Positions 1 to 13,200 of a stretch of 64,000 nt of DNA are shown piece after piece. The position numbers and the translations under genes are program-made. The DNA is taken from contig CM063247.1 of NCBI GenBank assembly GCA_032158295.1, forward strand, positions 12,816,399 to 12,880,398, in the 5' to 3' direction. Under the pieces are notes generated by a model, which had not been told where the DNA came from, did no database searches, and was given only the letters and a program-made list of their open reading frames with translations. The first letter of the stretch is position 1. The number at the start of each line of letters is the position of its first letter. The DNA comes from Pycnopodia helianthoides (Eukaryota > Echinodermata > Asteroidea > Forcipulatida > Asteriidae).

Positions 1-2153
1 CATCATTAAGCAGCCATTTTGTTTTTCAGTTCCCCCATTCAAATCAATGTAACTGAACTGAGGCAGAAGGGTATTTAAGAATCGGTAAAAATGATTGCTA
101 CTGTGCACAGGGTTCATGACGAAGATGGCACATGTTTATAAAGAGTTCAATTTGCAATTATGTTTCCCTTCATAACAAACAATGCGACTCCCCTTTTGTT
201 TTATATTGCCCATGTGTCGCAGAGAACTTGGAGGTATGAAGACAATAAATTAGCTGTAGATATAAAACTCAATGTACAAAACGGCAGTGTATTCAAATCA
301 GTGTTTTAGAATGCTAAAAGTATATTTATTAAATCTGAAATGTTATTTCTCTACAAACGAAAAAAACAAAAACAAAAACTAACTAATATTGTAAATACCA
401 AACTATGGTTATTTAAGCTGTATTTTTGAAGTCCTTATTATTCTGCTATTAGTGGTTTCTTTTGTATTTTGTTTTAGTCTCGGTCCCCCCCCCCAAGAGT
501 CCATTTAGAAATTTGCAAAGACAATTTAGCCATTTGATACTGGTGCTGGTTTATTACACCTGGGAAATTAAGACAGGAATTTAAACCGTGCCTTGGATTA
601 TTAGAATTTGGTGCTTATTTTGTGATTTTTTTTCTATTTAAAGAAATCTTGAGTATTGCTCATTTTTTAATGTTGAAAAATATATTCAAAACGTGATCCA
701 ACTCCGGTTTGGACAATCGTGTTGAAGTATACCTTTATTAGTTTTTGCCTTAGTTTACAAATAATATGTGAAATAATTTTGAAAGATGTATATTTGGGTT
801 TGTTTTGTCCCTTTTGTTTTGTATACATCGATGTAGCTTCATGTTATGTGAAAATGTTTGTTTGCACATGATCTGCGAGCATAAGCTTTTATATTAAAAT
901 TTGTATTAATTTCTTTTAGTGTAGACCATTTTTGTATCTGTAATTTTTGACAAGTATTTCACATTTATTGTTGTTACTTCATTTTACCAGGAAATGAATT
1001 AAAGAGTGGGATTTTATTGACTACATTATTGCAGATTAGAAGCTGACTGAGGATGATGCAGGATCACACTGTCTTAATGTCGAAATGAGTTTAAAAAGTT
1101 AAACACATTATTTAAGGCTATTTCAACAATTTAAATGAAGGCAAATTGTAAGAATTTTTGTAATAATGTACACTCTAAAACCAATTTGTGGGTCAGTATG
1201 ATCTGGAATCTGTGTCAAAATGTGACCAAGAAATGGGTCAGGCCCCCTTGGACCTGGAATCAGTGTCAATTCTGACCTGGTAATTTTTAGAGTGTGATAA
1301 TGGGCTGTGTTTTTGTTTTGTTTTTTATTTTTGACGTATTGACCCCCTGCATGACGCAGAACACACCTCCAAATAATGCGTGTCCATTATTGCTTTTCGG
1401 GGATTGAAATCCTTTGTGTACATTTTGATTCCCTAAATGGCAAGGGTGCATGGGTGCAGTGCAGTACTGTGCATCTTCAAATGGTCAATAAACCCCATAC
1501 ATAGTCCGACATCACACCGATGAGGTCAAACAATGGAAATGTGCACAACTCTCAGCCAATGAGAGTGTCGTCCTTTGACCACAGTGAGGGTGCTGTTTGA
1601 CCTTGTGTCGTGAGCTGTCATATGAAAGGGGTCTGTTGTTAATGTTGCATTTCTGCTGTTTATGATCATCTAAGAGCAGGTTCCAATGTCATAAAAATGT
1701 TCAGGAGAAAACATTGCTTAATGAACACATTTGCTTAGCAGAAAGCCAGTTGTAACCAGTCACAAGGAATAACCAGTTTACTGGCTTTGCATACTTTGGA
1801 ATTCTGTGCTTACTGTAACATATCTCCGTTTACAAGGTTGGCACCACATAGCTGTACTGTAGCTAGCTGTGTAAGTAAAGAATGCTTAGTAACGTGGCTT
1901 GTAGTCGAACTCTGCTAAGCAAGACTTTCCTGTGCATAGTAAATTTATTGCACTGAACAACTTTATGAAACTTGCACCCAAAACAAACCGTCAAACTGCA
2001 GTAAGATTTGTTTTAACTTTAACAAGGCCTTCTATTTTTGTTTCAGAAAACATTACAGCAAGTTGTTTGTTATAAGTACTAATCTTTGTTGGAACTTAAA
2101 ATGCCAAAATCAAATCAAACCAGCTGTGGCAGTTAATTTTGCCAATGTGACCA
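1..2153. other. Intergenic or upstream-gene 3' UTR
   Basis: A/T-rich DNA with no supportable coding exon on either strand. A poly(A)-like AATAAA occurs later at 2637-2642, so this could be a long 3' UTR of a gene to the left. That is not decidable here. Confidence 0.3.
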
Positions 2154-2344
2154 GGGCCCAGTTTCATACAGCTGCTTAAGCACAAAAAGTAGCTAAGCAC
2201 AACAAAATATTTTTACAAAAATAAGGTAACCAACCAAAGTACTATCACACATATACAATCCGTGACTGGTATCTTGCTAATGTTTGCTTAGTAGAACATT
2301 AAGAAATATTTTCTGCTAAAAGCAGCTCTATGAAATTTGGCCCA
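2154..2344. mobile_element. MITE, GGGCCCAATTTCATAGAGCTGC family
   Basis: Left end GGGCCCAGTTTCATACAGCTGC is inverted at the right as GCAGCTCTATGAAATTTGGCCC. Internal TTAAGCAC and TGGTATCTTGCT blocks recur in the other copies at 6191, 33575, 44644 and 51428. Confidence 0.8.
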
Positions 2345-2742
2345 GCGCTGTAACTAATTGCCAAGTCAATATATATGTTTCTCCTCTGTTTTGAGATTAC
2401 AGTTTGTGAATTAAAATGTTGCATTCAGTTTACATGGAGTAAAGTCGTTTTAAGGACAAATGCATTGTTTGTGTGGCGCTTGTTGTCTGCAACGTGCACG
2501 ATGGTTCATTACAGATTAAGAACAATTAATGTTCATAGTTTCATGAAGCACAGTTGAGGTTCAGAATGTGTATGGGATTATGGAGCTATAAACAGTCTAG
2601 TGGCACTCGTGTTACTCATAATGTAATGTATATGTAATAAAACAAATATTTATTAAAGGTTTGTCATCAAAACTGGTCTCCATTTTTGGGGTGTGTTCGT
2701 GGGAGGTTATGGGGGGGGGGGCTGGGAAATACAGTGGTTCGC

Positions 2743-3045
2743 TTAAAGGCCCTGTACACTGTTGGTAAGATTCAGATTCGAGAAATGAGTAAAACAATAG
2801 TTTTTATGCTCAAAAAAACAGAAAACACATAAGGTCTCTTTTCACTATTTTCTCGTGACCTCGATGACCTCAAACTTTCACAGGTTTGTTTGTTCATGCA
2901 TATGTTGAAAAACACAAAATGTGGACACTGATTTTGACCAATTGAGCTCAAACTTTCACAGGTTTGTTTGTTCATGCATATGTTGAAAAACACAAAATGT
3001 GGACACTGATTTTGAGCTGTTACCAAAAGTGTACAATACCTTTAA
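2743..3045. mobile_element. TTAA-flanked MITE (piggyBac-like) with internal duplication
   Basis: Ends TTAAAGG..TGTACACTGTTGGTAA and TTACCAAAAGTGTACA..CCTTTAA form imperfect inverted repeats bounded by TTAA. Inside, a 78-bp unit starting CTCAAACTTTCACAGG is present twice in tandem (2869 and 2947), nearly identical. Confidence 0.8.
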
Positions 3046-3880
3046 GGGACTGATTGAGTATGCCATCCTTATAAAGCAAGGGTCAAAATTCATTTAATTT
3101 TTTCGATAAATCGCGTATCACAATGTTGGTTTTCCCAAATCACTAAACGCTTGGGGTGATTAATAAAAAAGACCATTAGAAAATCAAAACGAGGGGAAAA
3201 CCTCCCGTTTCTATATTGTTCCTCTATATGTAACCATGCAGGCGTATAGATATGAATTTATTCTAGAACTGTGAGTTTGATGTTTATTAATCGCGGGGGA
3301 AAGAAAATACAAAATCATTGTCGGTGTGTCATTCAGTTCGCAATGTGACGCATCTTAATACTAGAGTCAAATATTATACCTATGCATCTACAAATTACTC
3401 GCTATTATTTAGAAAGGTTCAAAGAACTTTACCCCACACACCTTTTTCAGCCACCACACACTGTCGAAGTCGCGTTTACGATCAACAGGGGGGTCGGTGG
3501 GCTTTTGATCAAAGAGTGGACCAATCACCGCTTTCGTTTCATTATCAATCAGGCCATTCAGCCAATCAGGTATCCCGAGAAAAAGAGCAAACTTGTCAGC
3601 TAAAAATAAGTGCATGATTGCAGACGACGATCGCGATACGGTCGACCGCGCATCATCCATGATTTGGCAAGCATTACGTGAGGTTTTGTTATGTTAATTC
3701 AATTCTCCTGAACGTTTCTAGCTCACTGGTCGACAGTCCGCCCGCACCCACCTACCATTTTCGTGAACCGGGACTCGTCACCGTGTTATTTGTGTATACA
3801 TTTTTACATGTACATCTACAATCTTTTGAATAACCTCAGCACCGGCATATCGTAGATAGCCTCATCTAGAATCCAGTGCC
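3046..3880. other. Upstream region of the myosin gene
   Basis: No splice-supported coding. Overlapping open frames on both strands at 3318-3660 do not resemble a known domain and are probably chance in a GC-richer patch that may be promoter-proximal. Confidence 0.3.
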
Positions 3881-3885
3881 AGTGG

Positions 3886-3925
3886 TATAAACATACACCA
3901 CACATGGACTTTTAATTAAGTCAGT
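3886..3925 (+). promoter_or_regulatory. Candidate core promoter of the myosin gene (TATA box and initiator)
   Basis: TATAAA lies at 3886-3891 and a TCAGT initiator-like pentamer at 3921-3925, about 35 bases downstream, which is normal TATA-to-Inr spacing. The candidate start codon follows about 180 bases later. Both motifs are short and could be chance; transcript 5' ends would decide. Confidence 0.3.
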
Positions 3926-4103
3926 GATGCACAGTTACAATTAGCAGCAGCCGTCGCGGACAGACTCGACCTATAGTGCAGCACTAGAAACGTGGATCAA
4001 TAACAACCTCCAGTGTTCATTTCCTTTTTTTTAATCAACCAGTGTAATTTATCGCGGAAATTATCTCTCATTAGTTGAGCATTAGCGGGCTCTAATCAGT
4101 GCG

Positions 4104-4219
4104 ATGGCCGATCCTGAGTACCTATCGGGACAACGGACGACTTGGCTTCGCTGGGGAAACTGGATGAAAGTATCCTACTGAATGAACTCAAACACAGATA
4201 TAATCACGACAAAATCTAC
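4104..4219 (+). CDS. Myosin exon 1 (start codon, N-terminus) with apparent 1-base deletion
   Basis: ATG at 4104 opens with [10 protein letters not shown]. In that frame TGA comes at 4179. The -1 frame from about 4136 reads [20 protein letters not shown] and on to DKIY at the GTGAGT donor (4220), the expected myosin head start, joining exon 2 in phase 0. That frame has a TGA at 4115 and no ATG after it. The exon is 116 nt; one more base, most simply a third G at 4135-4136, would join both halves as 39 codons. Alternatives are an upstream coding exon spliced into this exon, or a real frameshift allele. Confidence 0.75.
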
Positions 4220-7200
4220 GTGAGTTTCATTTTAGTCCCATATAGTAATTGTGGTAACAGTAACACTTATTTTACGCCATGTATTTAAAAACAATCTTCA
4301 CACATAAACCCAATTACTTTTCTAGTGTTGCTACTTTTAATTCATCGTTTTGGCTCAGTGAACTTTATTGAACGTGAGAATTTAAACATTAATTAAACAA
4401 TTTTTTAGTTGAATATTAAGTTGGTTTACAGATCAAAGTGAGTTTTAAAATGGTCAAATTTATTTGACTCCCAGTCTAAAATTGTCCCAAACTTTTAGGT
4501 CTCATAGTGATACGGCATTTTTTGCCTAAATTCCATTTAATGTATTTCACAAATTCACATGCTCCCCGATCGTATTATTGTGTTGGACCAAAAATAGAAA
4601 AATGACAGATGCATGGTCCTTTAGAACCTGCCAATTCATGTTCAGCAAAGTAAACCATTTTTGTAAGTCGGGTTTGCGTAGTGGTTACTTTTCTCGTCTT
4701 CCACCTCTAGAAGTAGAACCCCGGTTTGAATCCTGCCGGGGGCACTGCATTAGGGCTATGTGGATTGGATTTTAAGTCCCTACCTGATTACGTGGGTTTT
4801 CCCTGGAATAATTCTCTGGGGTTTTTTCTCCCACATTTAAAACTGAAAGTGGCACATAAACTCTTGTAATACTTGGCTAGCAACTCTGAGCTGAAGTAAA
4901 CCATTTGATTAGCCCATCAGAGTTCTTCTAAGAGCCTTCAGTCTGATTCAAATTGTCATTCTGTTCAGTGACCTTGTTAATGTCTGTTGGGCTATTGTTT
5001 ACCTTTGCTTGTCAAATATTAAAAAAACAAAATGCAAAAAACAAAGTGGAAGAAGAAGTAATTAGATTAACTTCTTACTGCAAAAATAATCGCTCTTAGA
5101 AGCTATTCATTAATTGTGATGTAACACACAAATTTGTCTAGAGAATCAGTGCTCCGGGCTAGGTTGACCCATTGGGACTAGCTAGTCAAACCACGTAGAG
5201 GTCGGATGACGTCTAGATCCTCCAGTCACCCAACTGAACTTGCTCTAGGCTGGCCAAGACATGAAGACATTAGACATGGGGTCAATGGCCTCCATAGTCT
5301 CTGATAAACCGTTTTTTCTAGGCCAGTGGTTTGCAATACTGAGATGAAGAATATGAATTATGCAGAATCGTGTTTTCAAATTTGTTTGCAGCTGTCTTGG
5401 TTTAGCAAGCCAGGGCTTGATTCTACGAAGCATGTTGACTCATCTTAAAAGATGATTTAGCAAATGGATTGATCTTAATTACACATTGGTGATGATTTCA
5501 GTGACAATTACTCATCTTGGGAAGAATCTTAAACCTTGAAAAATTGAGATGTGGAACTATTTGTCGATGACCGCTGTGGCTTGGACTGATATTGAAAATA
5601 ATAAAAGATTTCTCCAAAATGCATGGATGATAACTCGTAGCATCCCAACTTGTACTTACGTAGCATTTTAAACATCTTGTGGCTGTCTTTGGGGCAGATT
5701 GGTGGCTGTCTTTGGGGCAGATGGAAGAGACCCTTCATTAATTCACATGACTTCCTTGACCTGGATGTTCAGTTTATCATCAAAACAGAGTCCCCTAGCT
5801 TCTCTCTTTTTGTGAAAAATGTGTCTTCTCTTTTTTCCATCCCATCAAAAATTGGACAAGGAGGTTTCCACCCCATTCCCCTTTGCCTCATCTCACATTC
5901 TGCCTGTAGTGATATCAGCTCCATTTAACATGACCCTCCTAATGCTTTTCTTCTTAGACATATGTCGGTGACATCCTCGTTGCGGTTAATCCCTTCAGGG
6001 ACATTGGTATTTATGGTCAACAGGTGAGTGCGTATTAGAGTAACACAAACCCTTTCCAAATGTAATTGCTCAAGCACTGGTTAGAATTCAAGTTGCGATG
6101 CGTAATTTCTACACCAAGTTACGACGACATATGTAAGAAATATCCACCTGGGTATCAGTGAACGGTTCAGCAAATGATTTCATAACCTGAGCCTAGTGTC
6201 ATAGAGCTACCACTAAAAAGTAGGTAAGCTCAACAAAGTTACGCTTAACGAAATGAAGTTACCAGCCAAAATACCATGTTCCATGAATTATCTGTGACTG
6301 GTATCCTGCTTATTTTTTAGCTCAGCAGACAATCGTTATTTTTCTGCTCTATGAAGCTGGGTTCTGGTTATTCCCCTTCATTAATTTTAAAACTGAATTA
6401 CTTTTAAATAATTAACCTTTTTTTCGTAGATCATTATGTAGCTCAAATAGGTCACCATGCAGTGCTTGAAATCTCATAAAGTTTAACACCAGCAAAATAT
6501 AAGCTGAGTTTAGATGTACATGTAAAACTAATTTTAGTTGAAAATTTAAGATGAGAAAATGGGTACAAACTGTTTGGAATTTGAAGAAACCAGCAGTGAA
6601 TCAAGTGGCCCCAAGGGAGCCGGGATAAATCTATTACAGGAATGAAATAACTGTTGTAATAATGTAAATGTACCTTGAGTGTCATCCTTGGTGGGTACTA
6701 GCGCTATGGTTCGATATTATTGAATTTCCTTGGGGGTATTTTATTTCAGCATTGTGAGATGTACAAGAACAAGATGAGGGCGGACAATCCACCGCACATC
6801 TTCGCCGTGTCTGATTCATCCTACCAAGCCATGGTTACAGGTAGCGCCGTGGGAGGCAAGAGAAACCAATGCATTGTTATCAGGTAAGACCTCCAAGGGC
6901 AGAGCCAGGGGACTGTGACTGTGCATAGATGCTTCTTCACAACTGCAGGAACCCAAATGAGCGCTCTCTCTCTCCCAAGCGATTTTGTTGGTCCCTGGCT
7001 AAAAACAATTAATGTTGATTTTTTTATCCACACAGTTGAAAACTGGGATGGAAAAATGGGTGTGGACACTTGCACATTATCCTGTTTAAACAGCCCAGCC
7101 CCCAACCAAGCACAATGTTAAATTTTGTATGAGCAATTAAAATGATGATCATTTTGCTATGTCACTAAATGCGGATATGGTTGATTTTATGCATTGACTT

Positions 7201-10200
7201 TCCAAAAGACAATTGAGTGTGTTAAGTTCGTAATTATATTACCAGGTACATGTACATTGTAGCTCTTGGTCTCATTTATCTCATGTGGTATTAATATATT
7301 CATTAGTAACCTTTGGACCTACATACACAAATATACACAACGGATGACACATTACTGACAGCGGTACTTCAGAATAAAACTGCAAACTTATTTTGTATTA
7401 CTTTATACTGTACAACATGATTCAACAATTTTGGTGACCTATTTGTGGTTGTTAAGTGGTATTGTAAAATGTATAACACCTCATAATTATACATGTCATT
7501 TTCAATATGAAATGAATAATGAAAAGCTTGCAGGTTGAGAAAAGGTGTACAGTTGTAAAACATTCGTTCTAGCCACTCCTGAATATTATTTCCACTTATT
7601 TTTCTGTGTAGGGTATGTTGACTAAAGGTTTCAAATTGCAACAAGTTTGAATTATTTTAACTGGCATGATTGACGCTTCACTTCTGTAGGGGCGAGATAG
7701 TTTTTACTTGGTAAAGGGCAACCCAATGGTGGGAAGTGTTAATTTGTACTGGAACATTTCAAGGGGCACCGAGGTAATGACCGAGGACATTAATGTCAGA
7801 TGGCAACAAGTTTGAAATATGATCAAGCCTGATGCTTCGTTCTAGTAACGACAAGGCAGTTCTTTCCTTGGTAAAGGGCGCCTCAATGAGAGCAAGGAAA
7901 AATTCTAACTGGAGGTATTAAGGGGCACCAAGGCAATGATCAGGGGCATGGAGGTGATTGCCTCCATGAAGTATCAAGCCTGTTTCAATACAAAGCATTC
8001 AAACTCCAAACATGAACAATAAACTAACAGCTGTTTGAAGTTCTGAAAAAATAAAAATGCAGTTTTTAAGTAGGAAATGCATTTTTTTTCAGTGAGTCGA
8101 GATTATCAGGGGTTTTCACCACACACGAGATAGGGTATCAGTTATCCAAGCATATAGCTATCAGTAAGCCAACACTTGATTTTGGGGGGCAATACACAAA
8201 CAAAAAAGCGGATAAACAAATTCTGTTGTGTGAAGATAAAAGAACAAATCATTAAGTTTAATGCTTGACATCGCTCAAGAGAGTGATTGAACTAGTTTAG
8301 CATTCAGTGAAAAACATGTCAGAAATGTAATTTTTGGCATTGCAAGCTCTCAGTGATCTGTCCCAGATCAAAGTTTCCTTCAATTTTCTTAAAAGTTTAA
8401 TTCATTATACCAATCATAACATAAGTATACATTATGACATAATTCATTAATATTTATGATTGGACGAATATCATTATGTGATCTACATTTTGCACTGATC
8501 GTTTCCCCCTCTAGCGGTGAGAGTGGAGCCGGAAAGACAGAGAGTACAAAATTCATCATCAAGCAACTGATTGAGCTGTGCAAAGGGAAGTCACAACTGG
8601 AGCAACAAATCCTTCAGGTTTGTTTAAAGTGTAATGAACGTTGAAGATATCATGAGGAGAACTGAATAATATGCATGAAGAATGCTGTATGAACCCGAAA
8701 GTGCAGTTATTATCTACAATTGTAATTAGCAACATGGTACCTGATATCGCAGTGTTGAACACTAACAAACAGTGTCAAAGATGGATTAAACAGCACACAT
8801 CCTTTTGGAAAATTCAAAGAAATTTTTTGTTTAATTTAAAGGAAAATGCTTCTCATATCTTATTTGTCATTTTCATACATCGTGGATGTTTGAGTTAGTT
8901 TTCAATGCACCAGAGATGTAATAGTATTTTGTGTAACGAGGAAAATTATTATTTGCTTTCATTGTTGAAAAGTTGACATAGTGTTTTTTTAAATGTTTTT
9001 TCAAATTTGTCCATCTGGTATGATGTAATCTTCAAGGTATGTGTGCTTGAGTCAGAACTTTTTCAAAAAATTGTCATGCCAATCATAATGACCCAAATGT
9101 GTTCACCAAAATCAAACGAACTGCCACTGGTACATGTACAAGATCTTTAAAGGGTGTGATTGAATTGATTACTGTTCACCAATGTTAACATTTTTTTACA
9201 TGGTATAAAGTTTGACATGGAGGAAAACTTCCCTTGGAATAGTTATAGCCTGAAATGCTATAGTTTTTCAGAAATTAATAAAAAGTAATAAGTTTAAAAT
9301 CCATTGTTTGAAATCAGTAAAAACCACAGGGTCTTTCACTATTTTCTCATGACTCTGATGTTGAGCTGAAACTTTCACTGGTTTGTTATTTCTTGTACAT
9401 ATTGGGTCACATAAAGTGCAGATACTGGGCTTTGACATTTATCAGCGTTGTCTGTGTGCTCTAGGCATGATGTTTTCCCTCGATGGACAATTAATTGAGA
9501 TAATTGTGATGTGAATTACAGGTGAACCCTCTCCTAGAGGCATTTGGCAATGCCCAGACCACCATGAATGACAACTCCAGTAGGTTTGGCAAGTACATCC
9601 AACTCAAATTTCAAGAAGGAAAAGGTAATTTAATGAAAGAAAAAAGCTAATTGCAGGCCTGAAACTCAATAGAGGCAATTGTCTCCAAGGCATGCCATGG
9701 TTCTCTTTGAAATGTTTCTCTATAAAAAACAAAAAAATTTCCATATAGAGGTGCCCTTTAAGAAGAAGAACTGCCTTTTTCTTTTCCAGAATGATGTATC
9801 ATGTCTGCAATTGGCTTATTTTATGTATGTGTTTCTTTTATATACATGCAGTAGTGGTAGGCCTACTACATATAGTGATATATCAATATATATTTTTTAA
9901 TTTTTAAACTGATATATTTATTTTTGTGTGTGATATAGCCCTCTAAAGCTTTATTTCTTGTTTAGTTTTTGTCTTCTTAATGCTTAGTGTGCTTTTTCTT
10001 AAGTTTCTTATGTCTTTATTTTTAAAAATTTCTGGGTTGAACAAAGAAAAAATTACTAGGGTGGGATTTGAACCAACGACATCCGGATTAACGTGCGGCG
10101 CTCTACCAACTGAGCTACCTAGCCCTATGTTGGTGGTCTCCCTATTTTGTCAATATTTTTGTTCAGGGGTGCCAGAAAATAGAATTAGCTATTGCAAACT

Positions 10201-13200
10201 ACTTACTGACCAAAAGGGCCTATCCAAAGGCTATTCAAAGGCTAAATGACAACACAACACACACTCACTCATACAAGTATACAAGTTTACTTAGTGTATC
10301 AGCATTAAAAGAGAGAGAGAGAGAGAGGCAGAATACTGTTAGAAGAAGCAAGTGATGAACAACAGTGGGGTAGCCTGGGGGTTGGGAGGGGGGCCGGGGA
10401 CACACAAAAAATCAAGATACATCAAGTGCACTCAAAAAAGGAAAAACATGGCCCCTGCCCCCCCCAGAAAGTTATGCCCCCTCCCACCTTAACAGTATAT
10501 AATAACAAGGGTGGCATGGGTGGCTAGTGTGTAAAGCACTCGCCTCTCACCAAGGTGGCCCTTGTTTGATTCCCGGCTGAGGCCATATGTGAGTAGAGTT
10601 GTACATTTCTCCGGGCCCTCCTGTTTTCCTTTCTGGAAAACTCAAGCATTTTCGATCTCTGGCTGTGCCTCATGTTCATATACGGGTCGATGTGGCTGGC
10701 TGGCTGGCTGCCAAAGGCACCCTTGCATGCCTGTGTCTCCAACCTGTAGCTGCATCTTTAGCAGTTCAGCTTCTCAGCTGCTAGTAAGGATGATTATCCT
10801 CTCAATTTATTATTATTATTATTACTATTATTATAATCCAATCTCCCTTTCTTGCTAGATGAATAGCAAATGAATAATGTTGAAAATATGCATTTTTAAT
10901 TCATTGCTTTAAAGTGGTATTTGAATTTATTTTTTTACCCAAAAAATTCTTGTAGTGATGGGTGCAAAGATTTCTGAATACCTGCTGGAGAAATCGAGAG
11001 TCGTCTTTCAGAACAAAGGAGAGGAGAACTTCCACATCTTCTACTACATGTTTGCCGGGCTTACTCCAGAACAGCAGAAGAAATACAAGATGTCAGGTGC
11101 TGATAAGTACAAGTGAGTGGGCTAGATTTCATGGGTGTTGGGTTTACAGATCAGGCCAAAGCTGCTTGGGTTCTGTTTTTTTTTTTTTTTCAGTACGGAT
11201 ATAATTGCATGGAGATTGATCGTTGGTGTTAATCGAATTTCAACGAGTGAAAGTGTAGATTTGTGTCACTGGAGTGCCGTTAAAGGAATGATGCAACACA
11301 ATCGGCTTTGGGGGTATTTCTCCATTAGTTAAAATCTAGCTGGTTGACCTGATCCTCAACCCATGATGAAAGAATGCTATTTAGATTCCAAACGGGCCCG
11401 AAATGTCATCAAAGCCATTGTCTCCAGTGCCTTAATATTTACATTGGTGCTCCCTAAAATATTGAATTTCCAATAGAAGTGCTCTACTCTCAGAGAGAGC
11501 TGCCTTACCTTTACAAAAAGGAAATTCCAGGTTTGTTCCAGGTTATTCCATATACTCGAGTACTACTCGAGTATGGTTTTGATGGTACTCATACTGGTAC
11601 TTCATACTTGGTTAGCACAACACTACCACTCAAAGTTCATACTCGATACTTGAGTGAAAAATGACCTGTACTTGAAGTCATGTACTCGATACTGGACTGA
11701 AAATGTACTCGGGCTCGATTTAAGTACTGTGGTCGAAATACTGTTGGCTAAATTCTGTTGCATTAGTCTAAACTTATGCGATTGCTATCGGAGGAATAGC
11801 GGAATAAGTCACTTGAAACAGTGAAAGAGTTGTCTTCGATGTTATTCATTTTTAAAAGATAATTATCATAACAAGCACACATTTTCATCTAGAAATTAGC
11901 TTTAAAAAATAGTAAATGTGCTGATACCTCATTCTGCAGTATTTTCTGTATAGATACTAATACTTGTACTTCAACTTGAACTCAAAGATCCAGGAACTTG
12001 GCACTCGGCTGTTGGATTCAGTACTCATATATTAGATTACTCAGTTCTCTGAAACTTGTACTCTTATTCGATGGCCCAAGTGCATATTGTTAAATCCTAC
12101 TCAGCTACCCTAGTACTCAGAAGTAAATGATACTCGATTTAAAAGTACTTGACTACAACACTGCCACTAGACCACCAAGCTTGCCTGGCAGCAAAGGGCA
12201 GTTTGGCGATGGCAGCTGTTGTTTGTTGCGATTACTGCTCTTGTTGTCATCTCTGCTATATCCACTTCTTCTTTTCCTTCTTTTGCAACGTATGACCAAA
12301 GAAAGTTGGAGAAAGAAATTTTCTGTCATTTTTTTAAATCCTTGAGTTTTGAAGATAGATATTACAAACAGTATTCAGGGAAATCTTTACAACATTTGTT
12401 TCCGTCTCACTTTAGGTACCTGACCAATGGACCAAGCCTCTCGGATTCTAAGAGATTGAAGCAAATGATGGCTGAGCTGACCAATGCGATGGACTTAGTC
12501 GGGTTTCTCGATGAGGTAGGCCTAAATAAAAGATTCTCTGAATATTTGTTTTCTTCAGTTGTCTAAAATTGTCTTCAAAGTTAGTTTGCTAATAATATTA
12601 ATAACATTTATAAAAATCAACACAATAATAATAAATGTCTTTTCCAGGTTAGGGCTACTTTTCCATAGACTTTTGCACAAAGTTAACCCTCCACCCTATC
12701 TAAGCTCTGAAAATAGCTTGTTTCGGCCTAAGGAATCAATCAATGCTATTTATATGTCTAAAAATGGTGGAAAGATATTAAGGCAAGTTGAAATTGTCAC
12801 CCTAATGTGATGTCACCATAATGCAGAAAAATAACTACATTGTGTCTTTCTAGTATAGCATGACTTGAACTATATAACAGCCAAGTAGATCTTGTCATTT
12901 GGTTGGAGGATTGTAAGTCATGCGGTATTCATTAATCAAACCATTACACGGCCTACGTCACAAAACAGTGAATTTTTGTACTGTATTCATCTTGCATTCT
13001 CGTCCCATTCTATTTTACTCGCGCACGCAAGACCGCACGATGTGTTATACACCAGTACAAAATGCCCTCATAGTGGAAGCCTGAATGCAATCTTGAACAC
13101 TGCTTATTCCTAATCAAAGTTTCATCTTCTAATCAAACGACAAAGATCTGCTTGATTATTATATAAAACAAATGTATGTATTGCATTCGTGCAATTGAGA

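Noticed and set aside
3318..3660. Overlapping frames upstream of the myosin gene, considered as an upstream kinase or N-terminal exon
   Set aside because: No kinase motif and no donor/acceptor pair linking them in phase to exon 1.
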